Assembly (NCBI GenBank): GCA_034433375.1
Contig: DAOUAQ010000259.1
Span: 1-31,179, forward strand
DNA: 31,179 bases
Direction: 5' to 3'
Source: DSWT01 sp034433375
Lineage (GTDB): Bacteria > Chloroflexota > Anaerolineae > B4-G1 > SLSP01
Shown: piece by piece, positions 15,518 through 24,000 of the stretch
How the letters are laid out: every line of letters starts with the position of its first letter
How positions within the stretch are numbered: the stretch's first letter is position 1
Notes under the pieces: generated by a model
What the model saw: the letters and a program-made list of their open reading frames with translations, nothing else
What the model was told of the DNA's origin: nothing
Database searches by the model: none
Program-made: the position numbers and the translations under genes

Positions 15518-16381
15518 CTATCCTTCCTTCCTCGATCCGCGCGCAACATCGAGGCCCTTCTTCGCCAGTTTGATGGCGAGACCGCCGCCGGGAACGAGCA
15601 AATCCACTGTCTCCACCCCCACGTCGAAGAGGAAATCAGGATCGAGGATCTTGCCGACGTATTGCTGGAACGTCTTCCCGCCGGCCTGCCACTGACCAGT
15701 CAGCCCGTCGTACTCCACAATGGCCTCTTTTTCCTTGGAAAGCCAGCGATATTGGAAGGCGTACACGGGGCGGTAGTACAGATCAATCTGCGCGACGTCA
15801 ATGCGGTCCTCCAGGATACGCTCGGCCTTCACGCTCTTGATCATCTCAATCAGCACTTCGTGGACAATCGCCGAGGCGCGCGCCGCAGGTGGCACGACGA
15901 CAGAATCGCCGGCAGAGAAGTCATCCAGGTCATCGCCAGGAATCTCAACGGCGGCGTACTTCAGATAGTCGGCCAGGGTCGGTGTTCGCGTACTGTCCAG
16001 TCCGTTGAAAAAGACGTCAGAATGTAACTCCTCACGGCAATGTTCCAATCCGGCCAGAACGATCTTCCCATTGCAGATTTGGTATTCCTTCCCCTCAATC
16101 GTCACGGACTTGATCACCGGATCGCCGAACGCCAGGGGATAATCGCAGCGGCGTTCGTAGACGTAGCGCGCATCGCACACCACGTGCCAGAAAGGTTCGA
16201 AGCGCTGTTCTTTGTACACCAACTTGAAGTCATCGTCTTTGGGACGTTGGAGCAGACTGCCCACCTTCGCCATCGTCCCAAACGCATCCACTTTGCGGCC
16301 CCACGCGCGCCCCTCCGCCTGATCCACGGAAAGCTGCGCCTGCAAGATAAACGCTCGTTCATCGGTAAGATTGATTTCCAT
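15518..16381 (-). CDS. conserved-looking protein of unknown function
   Basis: I do not recognise the family of this 287-residue protein. It is rich in charged and aromatic residues and has no signal peptide. A central segment reads FEPFWHVVCDARYVYERRC (residues 61-79). Four cysteines occur as pairs, Cys69/Cys79 and Cys103/Cys115, with His66 nearby, so metal binding is possible but unproven. A later segment (YYRPVYAFQYRWLSKEKEAIVEYDGLTG split over ~200-235) looks like an antiparallel beta module. The C-terminus is Gly/Val-rich then basic (VDLLVPGGGLAIKLAKKG). The ATG at 16381 has AGGAGAGG about 5 nt upstream, a strong ribosome binding site. It follows a 144-nt AT-richer gap and may start its own transcript. 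Confidence 0.8.
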   Translation of the reverse strand: MEINLTDERAFILQAQLSVDQAEGRAWGRKVDAFGTMAKVGSLLQRPKDDDFKLVYKEQRFEPFWHVVCDARYVYERRCDYPLAFGDPVIKSVTIEGKEYQICNGKIVLAGLEHCREELHSDVFFNGLDSTRTPTLADYLKYAAVEIPGDDLDDFSAGDSVVVPPAARASAIVHEVLIEMIKSVKAERILEDRIDVAQIDLYYRPVYAFQYRWLSKEKEAIVEYDGLTGQWQAGGKTFQQYVGKILDPDFLFDVGVETVDLLVPGGGLAIKLAKKGLDVARGSRKEG

Positions 16382-16525
16382 GTGCCTCTCCTACTTTCAG
16401 ATAGCTAATTTCATCATCCCAACTTTCGACCTCTGATAAAAAATTCTCAAGCGTGCTGATACTTGACCATCAATAACTTGTTTTTTCTACACACGACGCA
16501 CTGTGCTCTCGGCATATCCTGTCGA

Positions 16526-17536
16526 CTATGCGACTGCCGCGTCTAAGATGTCGAACCGTTGATTTTCTACATCAATCGAAGCACGACATCCTATCGGTAT
16601 AGTGAGCTGCGGTGATGTATGGCCAAAATCCATATCCGCAATAATGGGGAAAGTATACTGGCTTGTCCGCTCCAAGACAACCTCGCGAAGCTGTTGCTTC
16701 TGTTCATCACTGTAGCGCATAGGACGACCAACAAGCAATCCCTTGAGCTTCTCCAGAACACCCATATTCTCGTAGTCCATCAAGATACCGTCGACAGCTT
16801 CCGGAGGCGGAGGCCCCTCCGAAGTCTCAAAAAACATGATGGCATCCTGCCACTCCGGCCAGAACCGTGTTCCTCGTAAATGCTGCAAAGACCCGATACA
16901 GCCTCCGACGAGCATGCCCTCAGCTTTACCTCCCCTCAACCAGGTCCAACCTGCCGAGGCGAGTCGTTCACGGGGACGTTCAAGATCGGCTTTGTGTTCC
17001 CAATCCAAGAACTCCTCCGTCCACCACGTGGATGATTTGATAGGACCGATTGGTTGCGCTTCACACAATGCCTTCAGCATATAGTCTTCTGTGTACGCAA
17101 ACATCCTCGGATACTCGGCGAAATCGGTCAACAGGGCCGGGCCGTTGAAGGTCACCAGCCCCGTTGCTTGCCAGATCGCCACGTTGAGCACCGTGATGTC
17201 GGAGAATCCCATAAAGATTTTTGGATTTTTCCGAATCAGGTCAAAATCCAGCAATGGAAGCAGATGGCAGGAGTGATCTCCGCCTATCGCCGCGATGATC
17301 GCCTTGACCTCTGGATCGCCGAACATACCGTTGATGTCGTCAGCCCGATGTTGCGGCGTATCGGAGACGGATCCGTGCTGGTTGAGGGCGTGTGGCGCGA
17401 TTTTCGCCTTGAAGCCAAGCGCTTGCAGTTGGCGAACGCCCAGCTCAACACGATGAGGATACATCCCCGCCCCACCCCAGGAGGGACTGACAATGCCCAC
17501 CGTGTCTCCCGAACGCAGTCTCGCAGGCTTAACCAT
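16526..17536 (-). CDS. S66-family serine peptidase, MccF-like (LD-carboxypeptidase family)
   Basis: This 336-residue cytoplasmic protein carries the S66 catalytic triad: Ser112 in MGFSDITV, Glu237 in MFFETSEG and His306 in DFGHTSP. The spacing matches MccF enzymes (Ser118-Glu243-His311 in E. coli MccF). The segment SSTWWTEEFLDWE (~168-180) resembles the MccF-type loop carrying a substrate-stacking Trp, which LdcA-type murein LD-carboxypeptidases lack. It may therefore cleave an aminoacyl- or peptidyl-nucleotide, as MccF does with microcin C, or a murein peptide. The N-terminus KPARLRSGDTVGIVSPS is typical of S66. The ATG at 17536 has only a weak GAAGA upstream and sits in degenerate repeats 18 nt after the aldo/keto reductase stop, which suggests translational coupling. 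Confidence 0.88.
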   Translation of the reverse strand: MVKPARLRSGDTVGIVSPSWGGAGMYPHRVELGVRQLQALGFKAKIAPHALNQHGSVSDTPQHRADDINGMFGDPEVKAIIAAIGGDHSCHLLPLLDFDLIRKNPKIFMGFSDITVLNVAIWQATGLVTFNGPALLTDFAEYPRMFAYTEDYMLKALCEAQPIGPIKSSTWWTEEFLDWEHKADLERPRERLASAGWTWLRGGKAEGMLVGGCIGSLQHLRGTRFWPEWQDAIMFFETSEGPPPPEAVDGILMDYENMGVLEKLKGLLVGRPMRYSDEQKQQLREVVLERTSQYTFPIIADMDFGHTSPQLTIPIGCRASIDVENQRFDILDAAVA

Positions 17537-17560
17537 TCTTCAATCAACCAATCTTCAATC
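17531..17560. repeat. short degenerate heptamer stretch (TTCAATC-type)
   Basis: About four imperfect copies of C(T)TCAATC with 7-8 nt spacing span the junction between the aldo/keto reductase stop (17555-17557) and the S66 peptidase start (17536). It is weaker than the other arrays. Confidence 0.5.
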
Positions 17561-18331
17561 TGCTTTCAATGGATACTTCGGCGACAGTTCCTCGACCAGC
17601 CGCACGTTCTGCTCAAGCTGTGCGGCGCTGGTCATACCAATGGTGAAGGCATGGACCGTCCCCAAGCGCAGGACGTACTCGATGGCAGCGCGCGCGTTGC
17701 CCTTCAGCGCGCCGCAACCGAGCACTTTCATCCCATAGACGGCTTTCCCCGCAGCGTAGAGCTTTTCGATGACGGGAACGACATCGGCCGGCTTCGCGTC
17801 CATATTCTCCCCGGCGTAGTTGATGCGCGCCAGCACCACGTCTACCCAGGGCGTCTCCACGGCGGCGCGCAGCGCGCCCAAACCGTGGCACGAAAAACCG
17901 ACGGCGCGCACAATACCCGCTTCTTTAGCGCGGGAGAGCGCCTCCATCGCGCCAACACACTTTGTCGGCCAGTTGGCGTCGCTCAGCGCGTGCAGCAACA
18001 CAACATCGAGAACGTCGGTGTTCAATTCTTTACGGAAGCGCGCCAAGTCTTTGACGATGTCTGGCCCTTTCCGCGCCATCGTCTTCGTTGCAATCACTAC
18101 CTGCTCGCGGGGCAGCCCTTGCAAGGCGCGCGCTGCGTGCGGATGTGAGCCGTATTGATCCGCCGTATCCCAAAAGTTGACGCCCATATCGTAGGCGCGG
18201 CGCAACAGATTCGCCAGCCCGTCCAGGCCAAGCGCCGTCTGCGCCGAGCGCCTGGCCCACCCATTGGTGCCCGTCCCTATCGCCAAACGCGAAACTCGTA
18301 AGCCTGTATTGCCAAAAGTGATATAGTTCAT
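17555..18331 (-). CDS. aldo/keto reductase family oxidoreductase
   Basis: This 258-residue soluble NAD(P)H-dependent carbonyl reductase has the AKR tetrad visible as Asp55 and Tyr60 (FWDTADQYG), Lys83 (ATKT) and His114 (VLLHAL). The C-terminal TIGMTSAAQLEQNV motif (~231-245) is the usual cofactor-proximal segment. It is shorter than the typical 310-330 residues, mostly by trimmed loops; the barrel ends look complete. Substrate is unknown; its position beside mannonate dehydratase and an RraA-like aldolase suggests a sugar or sugar-acid intermediate. The ATG at 18331 immediately abuts a heptanucleotide array and has no Shine-Dalgarno. Confidence 0.88.
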   Translation of the reverse strand: MNYITFGNTGLRVSRLAIGTGTNGWARRSAQTALGLDGLANLLRRAYDMGVNFWDTADQYGSHPHAARALQGLPREQVVIATKTMARKGPDIVKDLARFRKELNTDVLDVVLLHALSDANWPTKCVGAMEALSRAKEAGIVRAVGFSCHGLGALRAAVETPWVDVVLARINYAGENMDAKPADVVPVIEKLYAAGKAVYGMKVLGCGALKGNARAAIEYVLRLGTVHAFTIGMTSAAQLEQNVRLVEELSPKYPLKAD

Positions 18332-18332
18332 A

Positions 18333-18409
18333 GTCGTCAGTCGGTAGTCGAAAGTCCAAAGTCCAAAGTCGAAAGTCGGAAATCCAAAATCGAAAATCTA
18401 AAATCGAAC
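18333..18409. repeat. heptanucleotide array, 11 copies (AGTCGAA / AATCGAA)
   Basis: Eleven uninterrupted 7-mers run AGTCGTC, AGTCGGT, AGTCGAA, AGTCCAA twice, AGTCGAA, AGTCGGA, then AATCCAA, AATCGAA, AATCTAA, AATCGAA. The array fills the 66-nt gap between the LLM oxidoreductase and the aldo/keto reductase. It overlaps the last codons and the stop codon of the former (18398-18400) and begins 1 nt from the start codon of the latter. Confidence 0.92.
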
Positions 18410-19216
18410 CGGGCCTTGATGGATGCGGGTGCGCACGGGATCATCCGGCGCACCCCACTTCGCTTCGATCCACCACGTTGCGCCGGCCTCGGCCCAGGGA
18501 CGGACGATGGCGGCGGCCTGCGCTGGGTCGTCACCCGGCGTTTGGCCTTCCACCACGATGTCGAAGGGTGTGGTCAGGGTACGGTGCTCGTCCACAAAGG
18601 CGCGCATCGCCCGCACATCGTCGGGCGTGGGCGGCTCATGCTGGCCCGCAGCGTTGATTTTGTCCGGTAGCAGACCGTCGTAGCGGAGCACGCGCTGCAT
18701 AGACTTCATCCGCGGCCACGCGCCGACCACCCAGATCGGGATGCGGGGCTGCTGAAGCGGCGGCGGACACATCAAGTGCAAGTCTTCTGGCTTGACGTGA
18801 TAGTGCTTCCCCTCATACGCGAAGGGCAGTCCCTTCCACAAACCGGTGATGACGTCCAACCCCTCGTCCAGCAGCTCCGCTCGCGTTTTGCGCTCCGTCT
18901 CTTCGCCGAACTTGGTGAAGCCGGTGTCTATCGCCCCGAGACCCACCGCCAGGATAAGCCGCCCGCCGGAGAGGCGGTCCACCGTCGCCGTTTCGCTCGC
19001 CAGCTTCCAGGGGCGACGGCGCGATACAGGCGTGATGATCGCGCCGATACGAACACGCTTTGTGACGGCGGCAATCGCGCCCATCGTCACCCACGGGTCG
19101 GTAGCCCACACGGATTCCCAAACAAAGAAGCCATCCCACCCGGCAGCTTCGGCTTCTTGCGCCAATTCGACGGCCAGCACGGCGTCATTGCCGGGGAAAA
19201 CGAAGCCGTATTTCAT
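18398..19216 (-). CDS. LLM-class (luciferase-like) flavin-dependent oxidoreductase
   Basis: This 272-residue TIM-barrel monooxygenase uses FMN or coenzyme F420. Evidence is the N-terminal KYGFVFPG, then AQEAEAAGWDGFFVWES (~19-35), then RVRIGAIITPVSRRRPWKLA (~54-73) and the family signature TVDRLSGGRLILAVGLG (~78-94). The cofactor and substrate cannot be fixed from sequence alone. The start at 19216 has AGGAGGG about 5 nt upstream, a strong ribosome binding site. The final codons and stop lie within a heptanucleotide array. Confidence 0.9.
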   Translation of the reverse strand: MKYGFVFPGNDAVLAVELAQEAEAAGWDGFFVWESVWATDPWVTMGAIAAVTKRVRIGAIITPVSRRRPWKLASETATVDRLSGGRLILAVGLGAIDTGFTKFGEETERKTRAELLDEGLDVITGLWKGLPFAYEGKHYHVKPEDLHLMCPPPLQQPRIPIWVVGAWPRMKSMQRVLRYDGLLPDKINAAGQHEPPTPDDVRAMRAFVDEHRTLTTPFDIVVEGQTPGDDPAQAAAIVRPWAEAGATWWIEAKWGAPDDPVRTRIHQGPVRF

Positions 19217-19233
19217 CGCGCCCTCCTCTGACA

Positions 19234-19268
19234 GGAAGCAAGATGCAGGATGTAGGATGCAAGATGCG
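19234..19268. repeat. heptanucleotide array, 5 copies (GGATGCA)
   Basis: Five contiguous 7-mers (GGAAGCA, AGATGCA, GGATGTA, GGATGCA, AGATGCG) occupy the gap between the RraA-like and LLM genes. The array runs into a 14-bp hairpin whose far arm carries two more TCACGCA units (19291-19304). Confidence 0.8.
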
Positions 19269-19299
19269 TGAAACGTTTATGAATCACGTTTCACGCATC
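19263..19299. terminator. 14-bp perfect hairpin downstream of the RraA-like gene
   Basis: The arms GATGCGTGAAACGT (19263-19276) and its exact reverse complement (19286-19299) flank a 9-nt loop. It lies 13 nt after the RraA-like stop. No T-run follows on the minus strand, so termination is possible but not assured. It shares its outer seven base pairs (GATGCGT) with the hairpin at 1585-1618. Confidence 0.5.
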
Positions 19300-19311
19300 A
19301 CGCATCCTCCC

Positions 19312-20040
19312 TTACGCTCTACCCCACTTCTCGTAGGCGTCCTTAAAGGACATTCCCTGCGCAAAATCCTCACGCATACCCTGCTCGCGGGTTTCGATTT
19401 CCTCCGCCTTTTCGAGGACTTCCATCGCAATCTCCTGCGGGACGACGATGACGCCGTCTGCCTCGGCGACGATCCAATCGCCGGGACGCACGCGCACCAT
19501 GCTCGTGAGTGTGCCGGGCATCCCAATGGTGACATTGACGCCGACGATGCTCCAGCGTTTGGCTGACTCGATGGGCGACGTCCCCTTGGCGCAGACCGTG
19601 TAATCGGGGATGACTTCCAGTCCCCACAGATCGCGGATGAAGCCGTCAATGACGATGCCCATCGCGCCGCGCTGCTTCAAATCCCAGCTCGTCATCTCGC
19701 CGAACTTGCCGGTGTGCGGCTCGCCGCCGCCATCCACCACAACGACACAGCCCGGGAAGAGGCACTCGTGCAGCTTGGGGCCGGTCGCTACCGGTTTGCC
19801 TTCCGCTTCGGCCTTCTCCATCGCCGCCTTCTTCTCCTCCCACGTCGAAGGATCGCGGCTGCCGCGCACCGTCACCGCCATGCCCGCCAAGTGCTGGTGC
19901 GGTAACAACGGACGGATGCTCAGATCAATGCACTGATCGCCATAGCCCATCTGGTCCATCGCGTCATAGAGATTGGCTACACGAATCTTATCCCACCGGG
20001 CCTGTAATTCCAAAATTGAGGGTTGTTTTTCGTCTGACAT
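19312..20040 (-). CDS. RraA-like / HMG-type aldolase family protein
   Basis: This 242-residue protein belongs to the RraA-like family, which includes 4-hydroxy-4-methyl-2-oxoglutarate aldolases and the RNase E regulator RraA. The signature GKFGEMTSWDLKQRGAMGIV (111-130) followed by IDGFIRD (131-137) provides Glu115 and the Arg136-Asp137 pair that bind the divalent metal and pyruvyl group in the aldolases. GDWIVAEADGVIVVPQE near residue 200 is the second conserved block. An aldolase or decarboxylase role in 2-oxoacid metabolism fits the neighbour better than RNase regulation. AAGGAG overlaps the end of the mannonate dehydratase gene (6-nt gap), so the two are translationally coupled. Confidence 0.88.
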   Translation of the reverse strand: MSDEKQPSILELQARWDKIRVANLYDAMDQMGYGDQCIDLSIRPLLPHQHLAGMAVTVRGSRDPSTWEEKKAAMEKAEAEGKPVATGPKLHECLFPGCVVVVDGGGEPHTGKFGEMTSWDLKQRGAMGIVIDGFIRDLWGLEVIPDYTVCAKGTSPIESAKRWSIVGVNVTIGMPGTLTSMVRVRPGDWIVAEADGVIVVPQEIAMEVLEKAEEIETREQGMREDFAQGMSFKDAYEKWGRA

Positions 20041-20046
20041 GATTTT

Positions 20047-21060
20047 CTACTCCTTGAATTCAGCGTTAGCGCGCTCCAGCAATGCTTTCATATAACCGAT
20101 GCTGAATGCGGTACTCACTTTGTGATCCTTTGCCATCAACGGGATATGGTCGGCGATGGCGACGCCGTCGAAGTCCACCTCGCGCAGGGCGCGCATCACC
20201 TTGTACATGTCCATGTAACCGTCATCCAGGAACGTCTCCACGAAGTACGGGAGCGGCTGGCTGACGTTGCGGAAGTGAATCTTGAACAGCTTTTTCTGTT
20301 CGCCGAAATACTTGATCGTCTCGAACACGTCCTTGCCCATCCACGCGCCGCCTTCCAGCCAACAACCGACGCACAGACACAAGCCAACGTTGGAGCTATT
20401 CGCCATCTCGATGGCGCGGCGGTAACCCTCGAAGTTGCCGAAGATGCAGCGCGGGATGCCGCCGAGTTCCGGGACGGGTGGATCGTCCGGGTGGATACCG
20501 ATCTTGACGCCGGCTTCTTCCGCCACAGGCACGACCTGCTTGATGAAGTACGCGAAGTTGTCCCAGATTTCCTCTTCGCTGTACCTGCGCCCGTGGGTGA
20601 GCGGCATATCGTACTGCCGTCCGTGCCAGTGACCTGTGTCGGCTTTGTCCAGGTTGAACGCCCGCGCGGGCGCGCCGCCGCGCGTCGTCTCGCGCTCGGT
20701 GCTCCAGATGCCGTTCGCCATGTGCGCGTAGGTCGTGTAGGGGATGCCGGCCTTGCCCAGATTGCGCAGGTGCTGCTTGTACTCCTCGATCTTGGCGTCG
20801 CGGTTTTCCAGGCCGAGGACAATGGCGTCCTGGTTGTGGACGTCGCTGTTGCCAAAGCCGTAAACCTTGAGGCCGTGATCCTCGAACAGCTTGCGACGAC
20901 TGGCGTAGTACTCGTAGCTCGATTTCTTGGCGTCGGTCCACAGCACCACGTAGCCCACGCCCATCTGCTGGATGAAAGCGAGGTCATCCTCGGTCGGCTC
21001 CGGCGTGATCTGCGCCGCAATTTTGATGCCCGGCTCAATGTCCGGTCGTTCGATAAACAT
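20047..21060 (-). CDS. uxuA: mannonate dehydratase-family protein (UxuA-like)
   Basis: This 337-residue TIM-barrel enzyme would convert D-mannonate to 2-keto-3-deoxy-D-gluconate in hexuronate breakdown. Candidate metal ligands are His190 in IGIHPDDPP, Cys233 in CLCVGCWLEGG, His262 in KIHFRNV and Asp304 in IADHIP. These correspond to the His-Cys-His-Asp metal set of the family. PYFVETFLDDGYMDM is also characteristic. The ATG at 21060 has GGAGG 7 nt upstream and is preferred over 21096, which would overlap the cyclase gene. No UxaC, KdgK or KdgA gene is in the window, so the pathway assignment is tentative; related dehydratases act on other sugar acids. Confidence 0.87.
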   Translation of the reverse strand: MFIERPDIEPGIKIAAQITPEPTEDDLAFIQQMGVGYVVLWTDAKKSSYEYYASRRKLFEDHGLKVYGFGNSDVHNQDAIVLGLENRDAKIEEYKQHLRNLGKAGIPYTTYAHMANGIWSTERETTRGGAPARAFNLDKADTGHWHGRQYDMPLTHGRRYSEEEIWDNFAYFIKQVVPVAEEAGVKIGIHPDDPPVPELGGIPRCIFGNFEGYRRAIEMANSSNVGLCLCVGCWLEGGAWMGKDVFETIKYFGEQKKLFKIHFRNVSQPLPYFVETFLDDGYMDMYKVMRALREVDFDGVAIADHIPLMAKDHKVSTAFSIGYMKALLERANAEFKE

Positions 21061-21077
21061 AGTTTTTCCTCCGTGAG

Positions 21078-24000
21078 TTAAGTATTTTGCTGCCACGCCG
21101 CGACGATGTCGCGGTGCGCGGCCACATCTTCCAGGAATTTGCGCCGCAGGGTTTCATCCCCAATATCGGCGGCCCGCTTCATCAGAGCGGTGTGCGCGCG
21201 GGCGAGAATGGCCTGAGCCTGCGAGAGCTTCACAGCGTCTCCGCGCGCCGTCGCTCGCAGCACGGTGTAACACGTCAAGTCAACCTGTAGCGGGTATTCG
21301 ATACCGCCAACGCCGTTCGTCTCGATCCAGCGCAGAATTTCGTCAACGTGGGCAGCGGCATGGACTTTATCATCCTGCGCCAGAGCCACCCGCGCCAACC
21401 CAGCCAGATCGTCCATGGCGAGGCCGTGCTGGCCCAGGTCGCGGCGCAGAGTTAGCGCGCGGTTGTAGGCATCGGCGGCAGGGATCGGCTTGCCCAGAGC
21501 AGCCAGCGCGTGCCCCAGATAGGTCAGGCTGTAGCCCTGACCGCGTTGATCACCGATTTCGCGCTGGATCGCCAATGCGCGTTCGCAATGCTGCTGCGCC
21601 GCCGCGTTATCCCCCAGGCTGTGATAGACGTAGCCCAGGTTGACCAGGCTCACTGCCTCGCCCCAGCGGTCGCCGATGGCGATCCGCAGGTCGCGCGCGC
21701 GTTGATGGTAATCGCGGGCCAGCGCGTAGTCGCCAACGTCGCAGTAGACCACCGCGAGGTTGCTGAGCGCCATCGTCTCGCCGCGCCGGTCGCCGATGGC
21801 GCGGTAGATGGCGAGACCCTGTTCGTAATAGTCGCGCGCCGCCTGATAATCGCCAAGATCATAACAAATCACGCCGAGCATATCGAGAGTATCCGCCTCG
21901 CCCTGGCGACGGCCAATATCACGATAAATCGCCAAAGCCTGGTGGTAGTACGCCTGCGCCAGGGGATAGCTGCCCTGGTACAGATAAACGTCGCTCAAGC
22001 TGTCCAAACTTTCGGCCTCGTTCAAGCGGTCGTGGATGGAACGGGACAATTCGAGGGCGCGCTCCAGCGGGGCCTGCGCGCGCTCGTAGTTCCCCTGCCG
22101 CCACAGCGCCTTGCCCCAGGCGATGTGCCCTTCGATCTCCCCGCCGGCGTCCTGCGCCTCGCGCGACAAGTTGATCGCCCGGTGTACGGCGACCAGCGTG
22201 GCGGCGTAATCACTCGTGACTTCCATATAATTCGCCAGCCGCAGTGTAACCCGCGCGGCTTTGCGCGCCATCGCGCGCTCGTCCGCCGCCACATCCGGGG
22301 CGACGGCGAGCAGCACCAGGGTGATCAAGTCTTGCGCCTGCGCTTCACGCGCGCCCAACAGATCGTTGACCATTTCGCGGCCCAGCAACAAATCGTAACG
22401 CGCGGCCATGTCGGCAGGCGACGTGAGTTCCAGGGCGCGGGTGAAGTAGCCGGCCGCTTCGACGTTGGCGAACTGCGCCGCCGCCCACCGCGCGGCCAGC
22501 GCGGCATATTCGCGCTCCCGGCCTTCATCCCCGGCCTGATGCCAGTGATAGACCAGCAGCGGATAGTACGGCGCCAACGGCGCTGTCAGCGCATCCGCCG
22601 CCGGCGCGCCGAACCTGCGCTCGTACCACTGCGCCACCGAACGGTGCAGTTGGCGGCGCTGCGCGAAGAGCAACGTCTCGTAGGCCACTTCCTGGGTGAT
22701 GATGTGTTTGAAGATGTAGGTTAGCTCTGGTTCGGGCGCTTCCAGCGGCGTTAAGTCCAGGCGCATCAAATCCTCAAGGTAGGTTTTCAACAACCGGCTG
22801 CTGATTTCCATGTGCTCGCCCAGGGTATCGTACAGTGTCGTATAGCCGAAGGTGCGCCCGATGACCGCCGCCACTTTGAGCGCCAGTTGGCGTTCTGGCG
22901 GCAGGCGATCAATCCGCGAGAGGATGATGCCCTGGATGGTATCTGGCAGAGCCTGCACGACCCGCTGAAATTCGCGTTCTGCGCCGAAAGCGGCGCTGAT
23001 GACGCAGCGGGTGCCGCCGTTTTCCGGGACCACCTTCACCAGCCCGCCGTCGCGCAGCGCGTAGATCAATTCCTCGGCGAAGAAGGGATTGCCGCCGGCG
23101 CGCTCGCGGACAAAATCGGCCACCACCGCCGGCAGCGCCTCAGGCGTCACGCCGAGCCGGGCTGCGCTCAACGCCAGAATCTCGTCCGGCGCAAGGGTCA
23201 TCAACGCTATGCGCTCGGTTTCTTCCATCGCGGCCAGGGTTTGCGCACCGAGAAGCAGCTTCTCGCCTTCGAGCGGTCGCATCACCACGACGAGGAACAG
23301 AGGCGCGCGGGCAACCAGCAGCGCGCGCGCTGCCTGCACGGTCAGGTCCCACGAGAGCGTGTCCAGCCAGTGCGCGTCTTCCACAATAAGGATCAGCGGA
23401 CGTTCCATAGCCCAGGCCTGGAGCAGCGCGAGCAGGAAAGAGACCAGGCTTTCGTGCCGCAGGTGGGTATCCAACGCCCGCGTCAGGGCGTTCTCGTCGA
23501 AACCGAGGTTGAGAATGTCATTGAGCAGGGGCAACCGTTCCACAAACTCAGGGACGACGTCCTGCACGTGAACGCGCACCCGCTCGCGGCGCGCGGCGGG
23601 ATCGCGGGTCTCCTCCAGATCGAAATAGGCGGTGAAGATGTCGCGCCAGGCCCGGTAGGGCGTCTGCTGTTCGATGCTGCGCCCGGCGCCGAGCAAGCCG
23701 GTGAGGCCGCGCTCGCGCATCAGGTGCAGCAGCGCTTCGACCAACCGCGACTTGCCGATGCCGGCCTCGCCCTCAATGAGCATGATGCGCCCGCGCCCGG
23801 CCTGCGCCTCGTCCAGCCCGCGCGCGAGGCGCGCCACCTCGCCCCGCCGGCCGATCAAGGGCGAGCCGGGACGTTCGCCGGTTCTGCCTGTGCCGGATTC
23901 GCCCACCGGGCGGTAGATGTGAATCAGGCCGGCTTTGCCCTTGACGTGGGCGGGTGGGAGCAGATCAAAAGCCACGCGGCTGGCCGCGTAGCGATAGGTC

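Noticed and set aside
16382..16525. Promoter or small gene in the 144-nt gap upstream of the unknown protein
   Set aside because: The gap is AT-richer, but no -35/-10 pair with acceptable spacing and no supported short frame was found.
18333..18409. CRISPR-like repeat array
   Set aside because: Units are 7 nt with no spacers and no cas genes nearby; this is a simple tandem repeat.
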